DNA from: Lachnospiraceae bacterium
Lineage (GTDB): Bacteria > Bacillota > Clostridia > Lachnospirales > Lachnospiraceae
Length of the DNA: 64,000 bases
Direction of reading: 5' to 3'
Assembly: GCA_028689585.1 (NCBI GenBank)
Contig: JAQVCW010000010.1
Location: 50,036 to 114,035, forward strand
The position numbers and the translations under genes are program-made. How positions within the stretch are numbered: position 1 is the first letter of the stretch; each line of letters starts with the position of its first letter. The notes under the pieces were generated by a model. That model was given only the letters and a program-made list of their open reading frames with translations. It did not search any database and was not told the origin of the DNA. Shown here in pieces: positions 54,465-63,047 of this stretch.

Positions 54465-54881
54465 TCATACCCCCTTGCTATCTATAATCACAAACATCAA
54501 TGTCCGAATGATAGATAAAATCAAAATAGACAAAACAATAATCCATCCAATCATTCCCATATTGATAGCATTAACATGACCAAGAATAGCACAGCCCCAG
54601 GCAACTACAACCATAACAGCAACAAAAATTTTCAAACAAAATAAGTCACACCGTTTCAAGTTCCGCTCTGCCATTTCATCAACACCTTCCTTTTTGTATT
54701 TCTTAATTCTCATTTGCTGAAATGCAAAAAAAGCAGCAAGGAAACAGCTAAGTACAAACTGTAAAGTTAGATACCAGTCTTTCCAATCCGTTCTTGCCCA
54801 CATCCAGTAGTACAGTGCAAGAATGATTGCGTAGATTATTTTTGTTCCAACAAGTTCTCTTAAAGATACTTTTTTATTCAT
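54465..54881 (-). CDS. Four-helix membrane protein linked to the HTH regulator
   Basis: 138 residues with four membrane helices in two pairs (about 13-28, 36-54, 80-100, 110-133) and a basic loop MRIKKYKKEGVDEMAERNLK. First gene of the membrane protein / XRE / esterase-like operon. Such pairs are common in Firmicutes; function unknown. Confidence 0.7.
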   Translation of the reverse strand: MNKKVSLRELVGTKIIYAIILALYYWMWARTDWKDWYLTLQFVLSCFLAAFFAFQQMRIKKYKKEGVDEMAERNLKRCDLFCLKIFVAVMVVVAWGCAILGHVNAINMGMIGWIIVLSILILSIIRTLMFVIIDSKGV

Positions 54882-55170
54882 ATTTCCTTCTCCCGTGTGA
54901 TATATTTCGCACTTACGATGTTATAAATATATCACTTGCATTTGCGTATGTCAATAGGGAAAGTGAAATATTTTTAACTTTCATTTTTCGGAATAGTGGG
55001 ATGCTGTCTATTATTTTATGGCTGACAGACAAAGATGTCTGCGTAAAGCATTGGACATAGTAAGAGGAGCGCGCAGAGTTGTGCGGTCCTTTCACTATAA
55101 CAAAATGAGAGAGGGGGATGCGGTGATAAATGACAGCATAAACAGAAAAGTGGAATTATAAGATGGAAAA

Positions 55171-55560
55171 CAGGGCAATTGCATGGTATAATAAGGAGCA
55201 AAGCGCATGCAGAAAACGCAAAAAGCGCGTTTGCGCTTTGCGTAGGTAATTGCCCAAGAGCAGGGCAATTACATGGTATAATAAGGTGCAAAGCGCATGC
55301 AGAAAACGCAAAAAAGCGCGTTTGCGCTTTGCGTGGGTAATTGCCCCAAAGCAGGGCAATTACATAATATAATAAGAGCAAAGCGCATGCAGAAAACGCA
55401 AAAAGCGCGTTTGCGCTTTGCGTAGGTAATTGCCCCAAAGCAGGGCAATTACATAATATAATAAGAGCAAAGCGCATGCAGAAAACGCAAAAAAGCGCGT
55501 TTGCGCTTTGCGTGGGTAATTGCCCAAGAATAGGGCAATTACATAATATAATAAGAGCAA
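55171..55560. repeat. Tandem array of family B repeats (four units of 89-90 bp plus a part)
   Basis: Units start at 55198, 55288, 55378 and 55467. Each has a hairpin GCAAAGCGC...GCGCTTTGC, a second hairpin TAATTGCCC...GGGCAATTA, then TATAATAAG. Two sequence versions alternate (GTAGG/GTGGG, and A-run of 5 or 6). A part unit (55171-55197) leads the array and the last TATAATAAG is 42 bp before degV. Spurious minus-strand frames run through it. The rest of the gap from 54882 to 55170 holds no gene. Confidence 0.95.
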
Positions 55561-55594
55561 AAGATAACCCAAGAGAAATGAGGACAAAATAAGC

Positions 55595-56539
55595 ATGTTT
55601 GAAATTTTTGTTGATTCCGCGGCGAATCTGCCTGCTGAACAGGTAAAAAAATATGGAATTCGTGTCATTTCCTTTGTGAATTTTGTAAATGGAAAGGAAA
55701 TGATTAATTTTGACGGCGGTCTTACTCCGGAAGAGGAGCGGGTGCGCGGTAAGGAATATTATGATGCAATGAGAGCGGATGTAGAGATTAAAACTTCCCT
55801 GATCAATGCATCAGATTTTATTGATCATTTTGAGGCTGTTTTGAAAGAGGGAAAAGATATTTTATATATTTCTCTCAGTAAGAACATCAGCGGAACCTTT
55901 AATGCATCAAAACTGGCAGCAGAGGAGCTGAAGGAAAATTATCCGGAGCGGAAGATTATGCTTGTGGATTCACTGAATGCGTCTCTGGCACAGGGGATTC
56001 TGGCTATTTATGCGTATGAAATGAGGGGAAAAGGACATCCTCTCGAACAAATTGCAGATGTTTTGGGACGAACGGCTTACAGTATGAATGGTACCTTTAC
56101 GGTAGGCAATCTAAGATATCTGGCTCGTACCGGAAGAATTCATAAGGCTACGGCAACAGTAGGAAATCTTCTCAGTATCAAACCTATTCTGAGGGGAAAT
56201 AAAGAAGGCTTTATCGTACAATTTGGCAGTTGCAGAGGAAGAAAAAAATCATTGAATACGCTGGTGGATCTGGTTTGCAGTAATATTGTAGAGCCGGAGA
56301 AGCAGATCATAGGAATTGCGCAGGCGGATGCCTATGAGGATTCCCTCTACGTTGTGGAACAGATCAGAAACCGTGTGAAGGTAAGAGATTTTATCAATAC
56401 ATCATATGACTATTGCACGGGATCTCACGTAGGGCCGGATACGATTGCAGTATTCTTCATTGGTTATGACCGGGAACTGCAGGGCTCTCCATCGGAGCCG
56501 GATTATAAACCACAGCAGATTTTTGATATGATCGGATAG
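55595..56539 (+). CDS. DegV-family fatty-acid-binding protein
   Basis: 314 residues, EDD fold that carries a fatty acid to FakA-type kinases. Conserved parts: FVDSAANLPAEQ at the start, YISLSKNISGTFNASKLAAE, VDSLNASLAQGILAIYA, TVGNLRYLARTGRI and the C-terminal DRELQGSPSEP. The start has a weak site (GAGGAC). Located directly after the family B array. Confidence 0.92.
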   Translation: MFEIFVDSAANLPAEQVKKYGIRVISFVNFVNGKEMINFDGGLTPEEERVRGKEYYDAMRADVEIKTSLINASDFIDHFEAVLKEGKDILYISLSKNISGTFNASKLAAEELKENYPERKIMLVDSLNASLAQGILAIYAYEMRGKGHPLEQIADVLGRTAYSMNGTFTVGNLRYLARTGRIHKATATVGNLLSIKPILRGNKEGFIVQFGSCRGRKKSLNTLVDLVCSNIVEPEKQIIGIAQADAYEDSLYVVEQIRNRVKVRDFINTSYDYCTGSHVGPDTIAVFFIGYDRELQGSPSEPDYKPQQIFDMIG

Positions 56540-56653
56540 GGGCTGACTCCTTTCGCGGAAGCAGCGATCAGCGTCAGGTACGCTTCTGCAATCCCGCCGG
56601 AGCCTCAGGTTCTTTCGGGATGAAATCAGTTCCTGCATAAAGGAGCAGTTTAG

Positions 56654-56797
56654 ATGGATTCAAGAAAAAAGAACGGGTATTCACAGGAACAACTGGCAGA
56701 TAAACTGGGCACTGTCGGGCATCTCATCCTGCAGTACAGGCAGGACTGCTGCCTGTGCAGGGAGATTAATCAGGCACCGGAGAAGTATCAGAAGTGA
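56654..56797 (+). pseudogene. Remnant of an XRE-type HTH gene
   Basis: 47 codons: MDSRKKNGYSQEQLADKLGT matches the first helices of a Cro/C1 HTH, after which VGHLILQYRQDCCLC is unrelated. It ends 10 bp inside the end of the converging MATE gene. Confidence 0.65.
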
Positions 56798-58125
56798 TAT
56801 ATCTTTTTCCATTTTCCGGTGCGATATTGTATAAATGAAATAATCCAGTTTGCGAACCAGCCAACCGGCACAGCATACCATATCATAGCGATGCCGTAAC
56901 GGGGGGCAAATGTCATGGCAATGAAAACCCGGATAAACAGATTCACTAAATTTGCAATTGTAAACATTTTCATATCGCCGGCCCCGCGCAGCAGGCCGTC
57001 AACTGCCATTTTGAAACCAATCAGGCAGAAGAAGTGGCCCATAAAGGTCAGATAGTTACGGCCGGTTGACATGGCTAAAGAGTTACCGTCTGTGCCTAAG
57101 AACAGGGCGATAATCTGCCGGTTGAAAAGCTCTAATATAAGAAAAATAATTGCAGCGCAGACCAGTACCAGCTTATTCGCGGCATGATATCCTTCCGTAA
57201 CCCGCTTTTCTTTATGAGCCCCAATGTTTTGGGCGGTATAGGAAGATACCGCGTTTCCGATGCCGCTCATGGGAACTACACAGATTGCTTCGATTCGCAT
57301 TGCGGCTGAAAATCCCGCCAGTGCTTCAGAGCCAAAACCATTCACAACAGACTGCACCAGCATCATTCCGATGGAAACAGTGGACTGCTGCAGGATAGAC
57401 GGAAGAGAAATCTTCATCATTGGCAATAATTCTTCTCCTGCAAATAGCTTAGAATATCCTGTTTTCATTTTTTTGAATTGAAGGATAAGGACAAGAAAAG
57501 ATAAGACAGCCGATATGCTCTGTGCGATCAGCGTAGCCCATGCCACGCCTGCCACACCCATATGAAACTGCGTTACCAGGATCCAATCCAGAATTATATT
57601 TAAAATGGAAGAAAAGATCAGAAAACAGAGTGGTATTCTCGACTTTCCCAGTGCGTTAAACATGGCAGACAGCACGTTATACATAAAAAGAAAGGGCAGG
57701 CCAATAAAATATATTTTCAGATATTCAATGGCTGTATCAAATACATCATTCGGCGTGTTTAAGGCTGCCATAATTTCTCTGCTGAACAACAGGCCGAATC
57801 CGCCTAAAAGTATGCTTAGAACCAGAAATACAATAAGAGAGGTAAAAACTGCCGTTTTCATCTTGGTGTAGTTTTTGGCACCGAAATATTGGCTGACAAT
57901 AACTGAGGCACCCATCCCGCCGCCAATCGCAATACAAATAAAAATATTGGTTAAAGAGTAAGATGCTCCCACCGCAGCCAGGGCCTGCTCACTGACATAA
58001 CGCCCTACAATAGCGGAGTCCGCCATGGTATAGGTCTGCTGAAAGAGGTTCCCAATAATGATGGGCAGTGAGAATATAATTAATGCATTTAATGGCTTTT
58101 TTTGAATCAGATAATCATTTTCCAT
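56788..58125 (-). CDS. MATE family efflux transporter
   Basis: 445 residues from ATG 58125 (GAGGAGG site 8-9 bp before); the frame continues to 58182 without a better site. About 12 membrane helices in two six-helix halves: PIIIGNLFQQTYTMADSAIV in the first and LPSILQQSTVSIGMMLVQSV in the second. NorM/DinF-type drug or cation antiporter; substrate unknown. Confidence 0.93.
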   Translation of the reverse strand: MENDYLIQKKPLNALIIFSLPIIIGNLFQQTYTMADSAIVGRYVSEQALAAVGASYSLTNIFICIAIGGGMGASVIVSQYFGAKNYTKMKTAVFTSLIVFLVLSILLGGFGLLFSREIMAALNTPNDVFDTAIEYLKIYFIGLPFLFMYNVLSAMFNALGKSRIPLCFLIFSSILNIILDWILVTQFHMGVAGVAWATLIAQSISAVLSFLVLILQFKKMKTGYSKLFAGEELLPMMKISLPSILQQSTVSIGMMLVQSVVNGFGSEALAGFSAAMRIEAICVVPMSGIGNAVSSYTAQNIGAHKEKRVTEGYHAANKLVLVCAAIIFLILELFNRQIIALFLGTDGNSLAMSTGRNYLTFMGHFFCLIGFKMAVDGLLRGAGDMKMFTIANLVNLFIRVFIAMTFAPRYGIAMIWYAVPVGWFANWIISFIQYRTGKWKKIYHF

Positions 58126-58400
58126 CGCGTTGTTCCTCCTCAAAATTGGCATCTCTTTTGACACACCCGGATATAAATTCACAAGAACAATTTCAGTCCT
58201 TTATGATAGCCGTACTAAGAGTATATTGTGATATTTGCTTAAATATCATAGGGCTAAATGACGAAACTGTCAATGTTTGAGAAAATTATTTTCCCGCTGT
58301 GAAAGCGGTATTTTTGATAAATTCATATATTTTTTCGTACATAAAAGGTTCTCCGTGAAAGCGAAAAAACAGTTATAATTATGGCCGCTTACTATGGAGG

Positions 58401-58470
58401 GTTAATATTCACGGCTGATTTGAAAAACAGCCCACACGGCAGCGTTCTCCTATGAGCCGCGAACAGTAAC
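58401..58470. repeat. Dispersed palindrome family A, short copy
   Basis: Ends GTTAATATTCACGGCT and AGCCGCGAACAGTAAC are near-complementary; between them CAGCCCACACGGCAGCGTTC is shared with the right half of 17156-17393. It lies just upstream of the promoter at 58500. The rest of the gap 58126-58400 holds no gene. Confidence 0.8.
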
Positions 58471-58499
58471 TATGGAGGTGCATTTTGAGTTTGATTTCC

Positions 58500-58528
58500 T
58501 TGACAATTAGATTCTACAGAACTACAAT
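58500..58528 (+). promoter_or_regulatory. Promoter of the cytidylate-kinase-like gene
   Basis: TTGACA (58500-58505), exactly 17 bp, TACAAT (58523-58528). Confidence 0.75.
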
Positions 58529-58584
58529 GATTTTATGGAGTAGCAGATACACCGGGATAATATAAAAATGTAGGAGGTTTTACA

Positions 58585-59247
58585 ATGAAAAACTATATAT
58601 TTACGATTGCAAGAGGATTTGGCTCCGGGGGGAAACAGATTGGAATGCAGTTGGCAAATGAGCTGGGGATAGAATGCTATGAGCACCGGATTTTGGCGCT
58701 GGCGTCCCAGTACAGCGGATATGTGGAAGCGGAATTTAAGGAAAACGATGAGCGTCTGAAGGGATCCTATCTTATTAATAAACTGGCGGCGATACCGCTG
58801 CTGCTGGCAGCCACGCCGGAGGAAAGAGAATTCAGGGAGTTTCAGTCTCAGCATATCCGGTATTACAAATACCAGGAACAGATCATCAAAGAACTGGCGG
58901 ACACAAAATCCTGTGTTTTTATTGGAAAATGTGCGGATTATATATTAAAGGATCGGAAAAATGTAATCAGCATTTATATCGAGGCACCAAGAGATTTCTG
59001 CGTTCAGCGTATTCAGAACAGAATGGGTATTTCTGTGGCAGAAGCAAATAAAAAGATTGAAAAGACAGACCGGTATAGAGCGGAATATTATGAATTTTTT
59101 ACCGGCGGTGGTGACTGGATGTGTCCGGTTAATTATGATCTGACCATCAACAGTGCCAGAGTAGGAAAGGTAGATGATCTGTCAGACTGCGTGAAGCTGA
59201 TCAAGCTGTATGCTCAGATGAAGTTTGGTGCGGATTTCGCAGAATAG
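58585..59247 (+). CDS. Cytidylate-kinase-like P-loop protein
   Basis: 220 residues. P-loop-type start ARGFGSGGKQIGMQLANELG, then VFIGKCADYILKDRKNVISI, IQNRMGISVAEANKKIEKTD and WMCPVNYDLTINSARVG. This matches the Cytidylate_kin2 family common in Firmicutes, which is distinct from Cmk; the substrate is not established. AGGAGG site before the ATG. Confidence 0.88.
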   Translation: MKNYIFTIARGFGSGGKQIGMQLANELGIECYEHRILALASQYSGYVEAEFKENDERLKGSYLINKLAAIPLLLAATPEEREFREFQSQHIRYYKYQEQIIKELADTKSCVFIGKCADYILKDRKNVISIYIEAPRDFCVQRIQNRMGISVAEANKKIEKTDRYRAEYYEFFTGGGDWMCPVNYDLTINSARVGKVDDLSDCVKLIKLYAQMKFGADFAE

Positions 59248-59258
59248 GGACGGTTCTT
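59247..59258. repeat. Family C repeat head (degenerate copy)
   Basis: GGGACGGTTCTT starts within the stop codon of the kinase-like gene, as copy 1 starts at a stop codon. The partner arm is missing. The 140 bp that follow (to 59400) show only an uninformative open frame. Confidence 0.6.
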
Positions 59259-59404
59259 TCACTTTCCAAATGCATTACTGGCATCATGTGGGATATACCA
59301 AAATAGTGGTACCCATCAAAGTATGCTGGAATAACAGAATAAAAAAATGGTTAAACCTCGGGCCCTATTTTGGGGATCCGGGGTTTCTTAATGCCATCTT
59401 ATTA

Positions 59405-59506
59405 GGATATAATAAGAGCAAAGCGCATGCAGAAAACGCAAAGAGCGCGTTTGCGCTTTGCGTAGGTAATTGCCCAAAGGCAGGGCAATTACATGATATA
59501 ATGAGT
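59405..59506. repeat. Single family B unit
   Basis: GATATAATAAGAGCAAAGCG..., the GCAAAGCGC and TAATTGCCC hairpins, then GATATAATGAG. It stands alone, about 260 bp downstream of the kinase-like gene end. Sequence from 59507 to 59676 shows no gene. Confidence 0.95.
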
Positions 59507-59676
59507 GTTAGAGAGCCAACACGCTTGCGTGATTGGCGAACGGCGAATGATGATCATGAAGCGGTTTTCTTCATGATATAATAGGAAGCATGTGAAGACG
59601 AACTATTGTGCTGAGAGATTGAACGGATGCAAAACCTGCAGCAGTTCAATCTAAAAGAGACCGGATAATTGTGGTA

Positions 59677-60213
59677 TCATTTTAAAATATAGGCACTTAC
59701 AATTTCGCCATAATAGGCTGTATGGTAGTCTTTGTTTGCACCGTGAAATGTACTTTCAACATCTTGAGGATAAAATTTTCTATTGTTTTCTTCAGTGATT
59801 TCGTGGGCTTTCTGCTGATTCTTATAAATTACCTTGCATTCAAGAGTAAGCGGCAATTCCCTGATTCCGGGAGCAGAAACATGTTCTGACGGTATTAGGG
59901 TTAATCCGAGTTCCTTTACCTTATCAACGCTATGACCAGACTTTGTACCGCAAAAACCCAATATTTTTTTGTCAAATTCTCCATAAGGGATGTTGATTGT
60001 AAATTCTCCGCTTTCCTCAAGCTGGTGTTTTGTAAATCTGTTTTCTCTTACAAACACTGTGAATATTGGTTTGCCCCACTCGATGCCAAGTGTGCCCCAG
60101 GAAATTGTCATCGTGTTTACTTTGTTGTCAGCTTTGGTGGTGAGCAAGACCCCGGTTTTTATCCCTTTCATAATTTCATTGGCATAGTCAAAAACTTTGA
60201 TTTCGTCTTTCAT
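59677..60213 (-). CDS. Flavin reductase-like FMN-binding protein
   Basis: 178 residues: VLLTTKADNKVNTMTISWG, PIFTVFVRENRFTKHQLEES, FTINIPYGEFDKKILGFCGT, then IRELPLTLECKVIYKNQ. Typical split-barrel flavin reductase family, FMN-dependent. Divergent from an HxlR regulator with shared control region, a common redox-responsive pair. Confidence 0.9.
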   Translation of the reverse strand: MKDEIKVFDYANEIMKGIKTGVLLTTKADNKVNTMTISWGTLGIEWGKPIFTVFVRENRFTKHQLEESGEFTINIPYGEFDKKILGFCGTKSGHSVDKVKELGLTLIPSEHVSAPGIRELPLTLECKVIYKNQQKAHEITEENNRKFYPQDVESTFHGANKDYHTAYYGEIVSAYILK

Positions 60214-60270
60214 TCGATGTTCCTCCTTGAAATGTTCTTTTCGCTATGATAGTATTAAACAATCGAATAT

Positions 60271-60300
60271 GCAAGTATGCACTTTTTAGTAAGATACTAT
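60271..60300. promoter_or_regulatory. Probable HxlR operator
   Basis: CAAGTATGCACTTTTTAGTA followed by AGATACTATC, in the divergent gap. It has the spaced TACT/AGTA signature seen at HxlR-family sites, and an outer TGATAGTA (60246 region) complements TACTATCA. Confidence 0.55.
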
Positions 60301-60317
60301 CAAAAAGGAGAGTGAAG

Positions 60318-60635
60318 ATGAGCGAAGAAGTAAATATCCGGCCTTTCGCCTATGCAATGTCAATAATTGACGGGAAATGGAAAATGCACATATTATTTTG
60401 GCTCTGGAAAAAACAAGTGCTGCGCTATAGCGAACTAAAACGCTCTTTGGATGGAGTTACTCATAAAATGCTTAGCTCCCAATTAAAGGAGTTGGAGCGT
60501 GACAAGCTGATTATTCGCAAAGAATATCCCCAGGTACCTCCCAAGGTGGAATATTCTTTGTCAAAAAGGGGATTGACTCTTATGCCTGTGTTACAGTTAT
60601 TATGTAAATGGGGTACTGCCCATATGAATGATTAG
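60318..60635 (+). CDS. HxlR-family transcriptional regulator
   Basis: 105 residues from ATG 60318 (AAAGGAGAG site); the longer frame from 60246 crosses the operator. Winged helix: IIDGKWKMHILFWLWKKQVL, RYSELKRSLDGVTHKMLSSQ, LKELERDKLI. No N-terminal Cys of the YodB/QorR type. Controls the divergent flavin reductase in all likelihood. Confidence 0.92.
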   Translation: MSEEVNIRPFAYAMSIIDGKWKMHILFWLWKKQVLRYSELKRSLDGVTHKMLSSQLKELERDKLIIRKEYPQVPPKVEYSLSKRGLTLMPVLQLLCKWGTAHMND

Positions 60636-60718
60636 CCCGGCATTTTACCCGTCCCACGGTGTAATGGATGCAGGGTGTTGTCAGTCAACAGGCAGATCCA
60701 CGAAAATTCCAATAATTG

Positions 60719-60755
60719 CTGCCCGCATCCTAAAAAGATGCGGGCAGTAATTTTT
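60719..60755 (+). terminator. Terminator of the HxlR gene
   Basis: CTGCCCGCATC (60719-60729) pairs with GATGCGGGCAG (60738-60748), loop CTAAAAA, then TAATTTTT. Confidence 0.9.
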
Positions 60756-60806
60756 AAAAAACTTGATGTAACTATTGACTGCACAACCGAAAGATGATAT
60801 AACAAT

Positions 60807-60829
60807 GTTGTAATTAAAACGATTACAAC
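60807..60829. promoter_or_regulatory. Palindromic operator before the PNPOx-family gene
   Basis: GTTGTAAT, 7 bp, ATTACAAC, just downstream of a TTGACT...TATAAC promoter (60775-60803). A MarR- or TetR-like dimer site; the regulator is not next to it. Confidence 0.7.
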
Positions 60830-60850
60830 GAATAAACGGAGGTTATTATC

Positions 60851-61252
60851 ATGAAAAAAGTAGTAGAGTTTTTACAGGCAAACCCGGTTCAGTATTTGGC
60901 CACAGTTGGCCGTGACGGAAAGGCAAAGTGCCGCCCATTCATGTTTTGCTTTGAACAGGAAGGTAAACTTTGGTTCTGCACCAACAACACAAAAGATGTG
61001 TATAAGGATATGCTTCACAATCCAGAAGTGGAGGTTTCTGTTTCCTCTCCGGAATACGCATGGATCCGCCTTGCAGGAAAAGCCGTATTTGAAAATAATA
61101 TGGCTGTAAAAGAAGGCTGCATGAATAATCCAATCGTAAGGGGGCAGTACCAGACAGCAGACAACCCAATCTTCGAGGTTTTCTATCTGGAGAATCCGCA
61201 TGGCGTAATTGCAGATTTTTCGGGCAATGCTCCTTATAAATTTTGTTTATGA
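60851..61252 (+). CDS. Pyridoxamine 5'-phosphate oxidase-family protein
   Basis: 133 residues with the split-barrel flavin-binding pattern: NPVQYLATVGRDGKAKCRPF, KLWFCTNNTKDVYKDMLHNP, EVSVSSPEYAWIRLAGKAVF. This small subgroup is usually annotated as PNPOx-like or nitroimidazole-type reductases; no true PdxH function is implied. Own promoter and operator. Confidence 0.88.
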   Translation: MKKVVEFLQANPVQYLATVGRDGKAKCRPFMFCFEQEGKLWFCTNNTKDVYKDMLHNPEVEVSVSSPEYAWIRLAGKAVFENNMAVKEGCMNNPIVRGQYQTADNPIFEVFYLENPHGVIADFSGNAPYKFCL

Positions 61253-61373
61253 GGCGATTTGAACCTTCATATCCGAATTTAGCTGCTCAATCGGAAGATT
61301 TTGGGGCATTTATAAAATTGTTAAAAATTTATGCTGAAATCCTATTGCATATTACGTTACGTGATATTATAGA

Positions 61374-61641
61374 ATGAGCAAAGCGCATGCAGAAAACGCA
61401 AAAAGCGCGTTTGCGCTTTGCGCGGGTAATTGCCCCAAGATCAGGGCAATTACAAGATATAATGAGCAAAGCGTATGCAGAAAACGCAAAGAGCGCGTTT
61501 GCGCTTTGCGTGGGTAATTGCCCTAAAGCAGGGCAATTACAAGATATAATGAGCAAAGCGCGTGCAGAAAACGCAAAGAGCGCGTTTGCGCTTTGCGCGG
61601 GTAATTGCCCAAGAGCAGGGCAATTACAAGATATAATAAGC
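61374..61641. repeat. Tandem array of family B repeats (three 87-bp units)
   Basis: Units begin at about 61378, 61465 and 61552 and each ends in GATATAATGAG or GATATAATAAG. The last TATAATAAG ends 17 bp before the Hsp33-like start. Same sequence as the arrays at 55171 and 59405 with small changes. A spurious plus-strand frame (61387-61650) runs through all units. Confidence 0.95.
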
Positions 61642-61657
61642 TTGAGGTGAATAGAAT

Positions 61658-62308
61658 ATGAAAAATATTATCAAGATGCTTTCGGCTAACAAAGATTATC
61701 GAGTGGTGGTAACGGATACTCTTCAGATTGCAGAAAAAGAGTTGGGCGATTTTGCAGGACAAGACGGTATACGTAGATTTTTAGAACAAATCATTACAAA
61801 CTGCACTTTACTATCTGCTATGAATGATTTTAGCCAAAAAATTAGTTTTGTGCTGCGTTTGACTAAAGATATCACCATTTCCTGTATGATTTCAAATTCA
61901 AAGCTCCATATTTATTATACGGCGAAACTTAATGAATTTGATGGGACAATATCAGATTTATTTGATGATAAATCGATGCTGTCGATAACAACAGGCGACT
62001 GGGAAACAGGCTTGCACACGGGTACAGTTGAAGCACATATTGATAATGTTGATATGTTGTTTGCACATTTCACAGTACAGAGCGAACAGCTTCCGAGCCA
62101 TTTTATTATGGCCGGAACAAAAACCACCAGAGGCCTATTGGTTCAACCGCTTCCATTTGCGGATGAAAAGCTGATGGAGCAGGCAGACCGGGAATTGGTG
62201 TATTTGTCAACGGCATTGGAGCAGACGGACTGGAAGAGTGTATTGGATATATACAGACCTCTGGCAACTGTTATATCAGAAAGTGAGATTGCTTCGGGGA
62301 TGGTATGA
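61658..62308 (+). CDS. Hsp33-like protein without the zinc redox switch
   Basis: 216 residues similar to the N-terminal chaperone domain of Hsp33 (HslO): LEQIITNCTLLSAMNDFSQK, GTISDLFDDKSMLSITTGDW, HFTVQSEQLPSHFIMAG and RGLLVQPLPFADEKLMEQAD. The C-terminal CxC...CxxC zinc domain, needed for redox activation, is absent; the protein ends at that point. Overlaps the MerR gene by 4 bp, so a sensory or accessory role for that regulator is possible. GCTTGAGGTG site. Confidence 0.75.
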   Translation: MKNIIKMLSANKDYRVVVTDTLQIAEKELGDFAGQDGIRRFLEQIITNCTLLSAMNDFSQKISFVLRLTKDITISCMISNSKLHIYYTAKLNEFDGTISDLFDDKSMLSITTGDWETGLHTGTVEAHIDNVDMLFAHFTVQSEQLPSHFIMAGTKTTRGLLVQPLPFADEKLMEQADRELVYLSTALEQTDWKSVLDIYRPLATVISESEIASGMV

Positions 62309-63021
62309 TGATGAACCGCTATATAAAAACCAAGGCATTTGGCCAACTGACCGGCGTAAGCGTACGGACATTGCAGTATTATGATGAAATAGACTTGCTC
62401 AAGCCTGCCTATATCAATGAGTATGGGCATAGGTTTTACGATTCAGATTCTTTTTCTAAGATGTTTGTAATTCTTTCCCTTAAAGACATGGGAATGAATT
62501 TGAGCGAAATACACCAGTATATCAATGGAAACGATTTTGACATTCAGGTTTTTGTCGAAGAAGAAAAACGGAGGGTTGAAGCTGCAATTACAGATTTGAA
62601 GCTGCGTTTAATGCGGCTGTCCAGATTGAATGAGCAAGTAAATGAAAAGGGAAATATAATGCCCTATATTCTTCCGCTTTTCTCACATATGGCGAATATC
62701 AGCAGTATGTCGGAGGCACAAATAGACAACTTTATAAAGAGCGCAGATAAAAAGCCGGCTTTCAACATAAAAGAATGGGATACTTTCATAAAAGATCTGA
62801 ACTTTTGCTTTGAAAAAAGCCTGCCTGTTTCCGATAAAAGGACTGTAAAATGTGTCCTTTATTGGAAAGAAAGTGTCCTTAAAGCAAATCAGGTTGATGA
62901 CGACACGGTTAAGCTGGCAGAAGATTTTTACCAGCGAAATCCTACAAATGGTTTTGGAATTACGGAGGACACCTATAAATATTTGTTGGGGATGATTGAT
63001 GAATATGACAGGATACATTAG
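62305..63021 (+). CDS. MerR-family transcriptional regulator
   Basis: 238 residues. N-terminal winged helix IKTKAFGQLTGVSVRTLQYY, DEIDLLKPAYINEYGHRFYD, LSLKDMGMNLSEIHQYING, a coiled-coil helix (about 75-115), then a 120-residue C-terminal region of TipAS-like helical character. No metal-binding Cys. Coupled to the Hsp33-like gene; start may be either of two adjacent ATGs. Confidence 0.92.
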   Translation: MMMNRYIKTKAFGQLTGVSVRTLQYYDEIDLLKPAYINEYGHRFYDSDSFSKMFVILSLKDMGMNLSEIHQYINGNDFDIQVFVEEEKRRVEAAITDLKLRLMRLSRLNEQVNEKGNIMPYILPLFSHMANISSMSEAQIDNFIKSADKKPAFNIKEWDTFIKDLNFCFEKSLPVSDKRTVKCVLYWKESVLKANQVDDDTVKLAEDFYQRNPTNGFGITEDTYKYLLGMIDEYDRIH

Positions 63022-63047
63022 GCACGACTAAAAAGGGTAAAGGGAAT

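Noticed and set aside
55171..55560. CRISPR array
   Set aside because: Units are near-identical along their full length, with no unique spacers, and no cas genes are near.
55156..55668. Minus-strand open frames with repeating FAFSACALL-type peptides
   Set aside because: They are translations of the family B tandem array and have no ribosome sites; periodicity comes from the DNA repeat.
59225..59581. 118-codon frame after the kinase-like gene
   Set aside because: It overlaps the gene end, a family C head and a family B unit; no protein family or ribosome site.
61387..61650. Plus-strand frame of 87 codons with three AENAKSAFAL-like repeats
   Set aside because: Same cause: a reading frame through three 87-bp repeat units.
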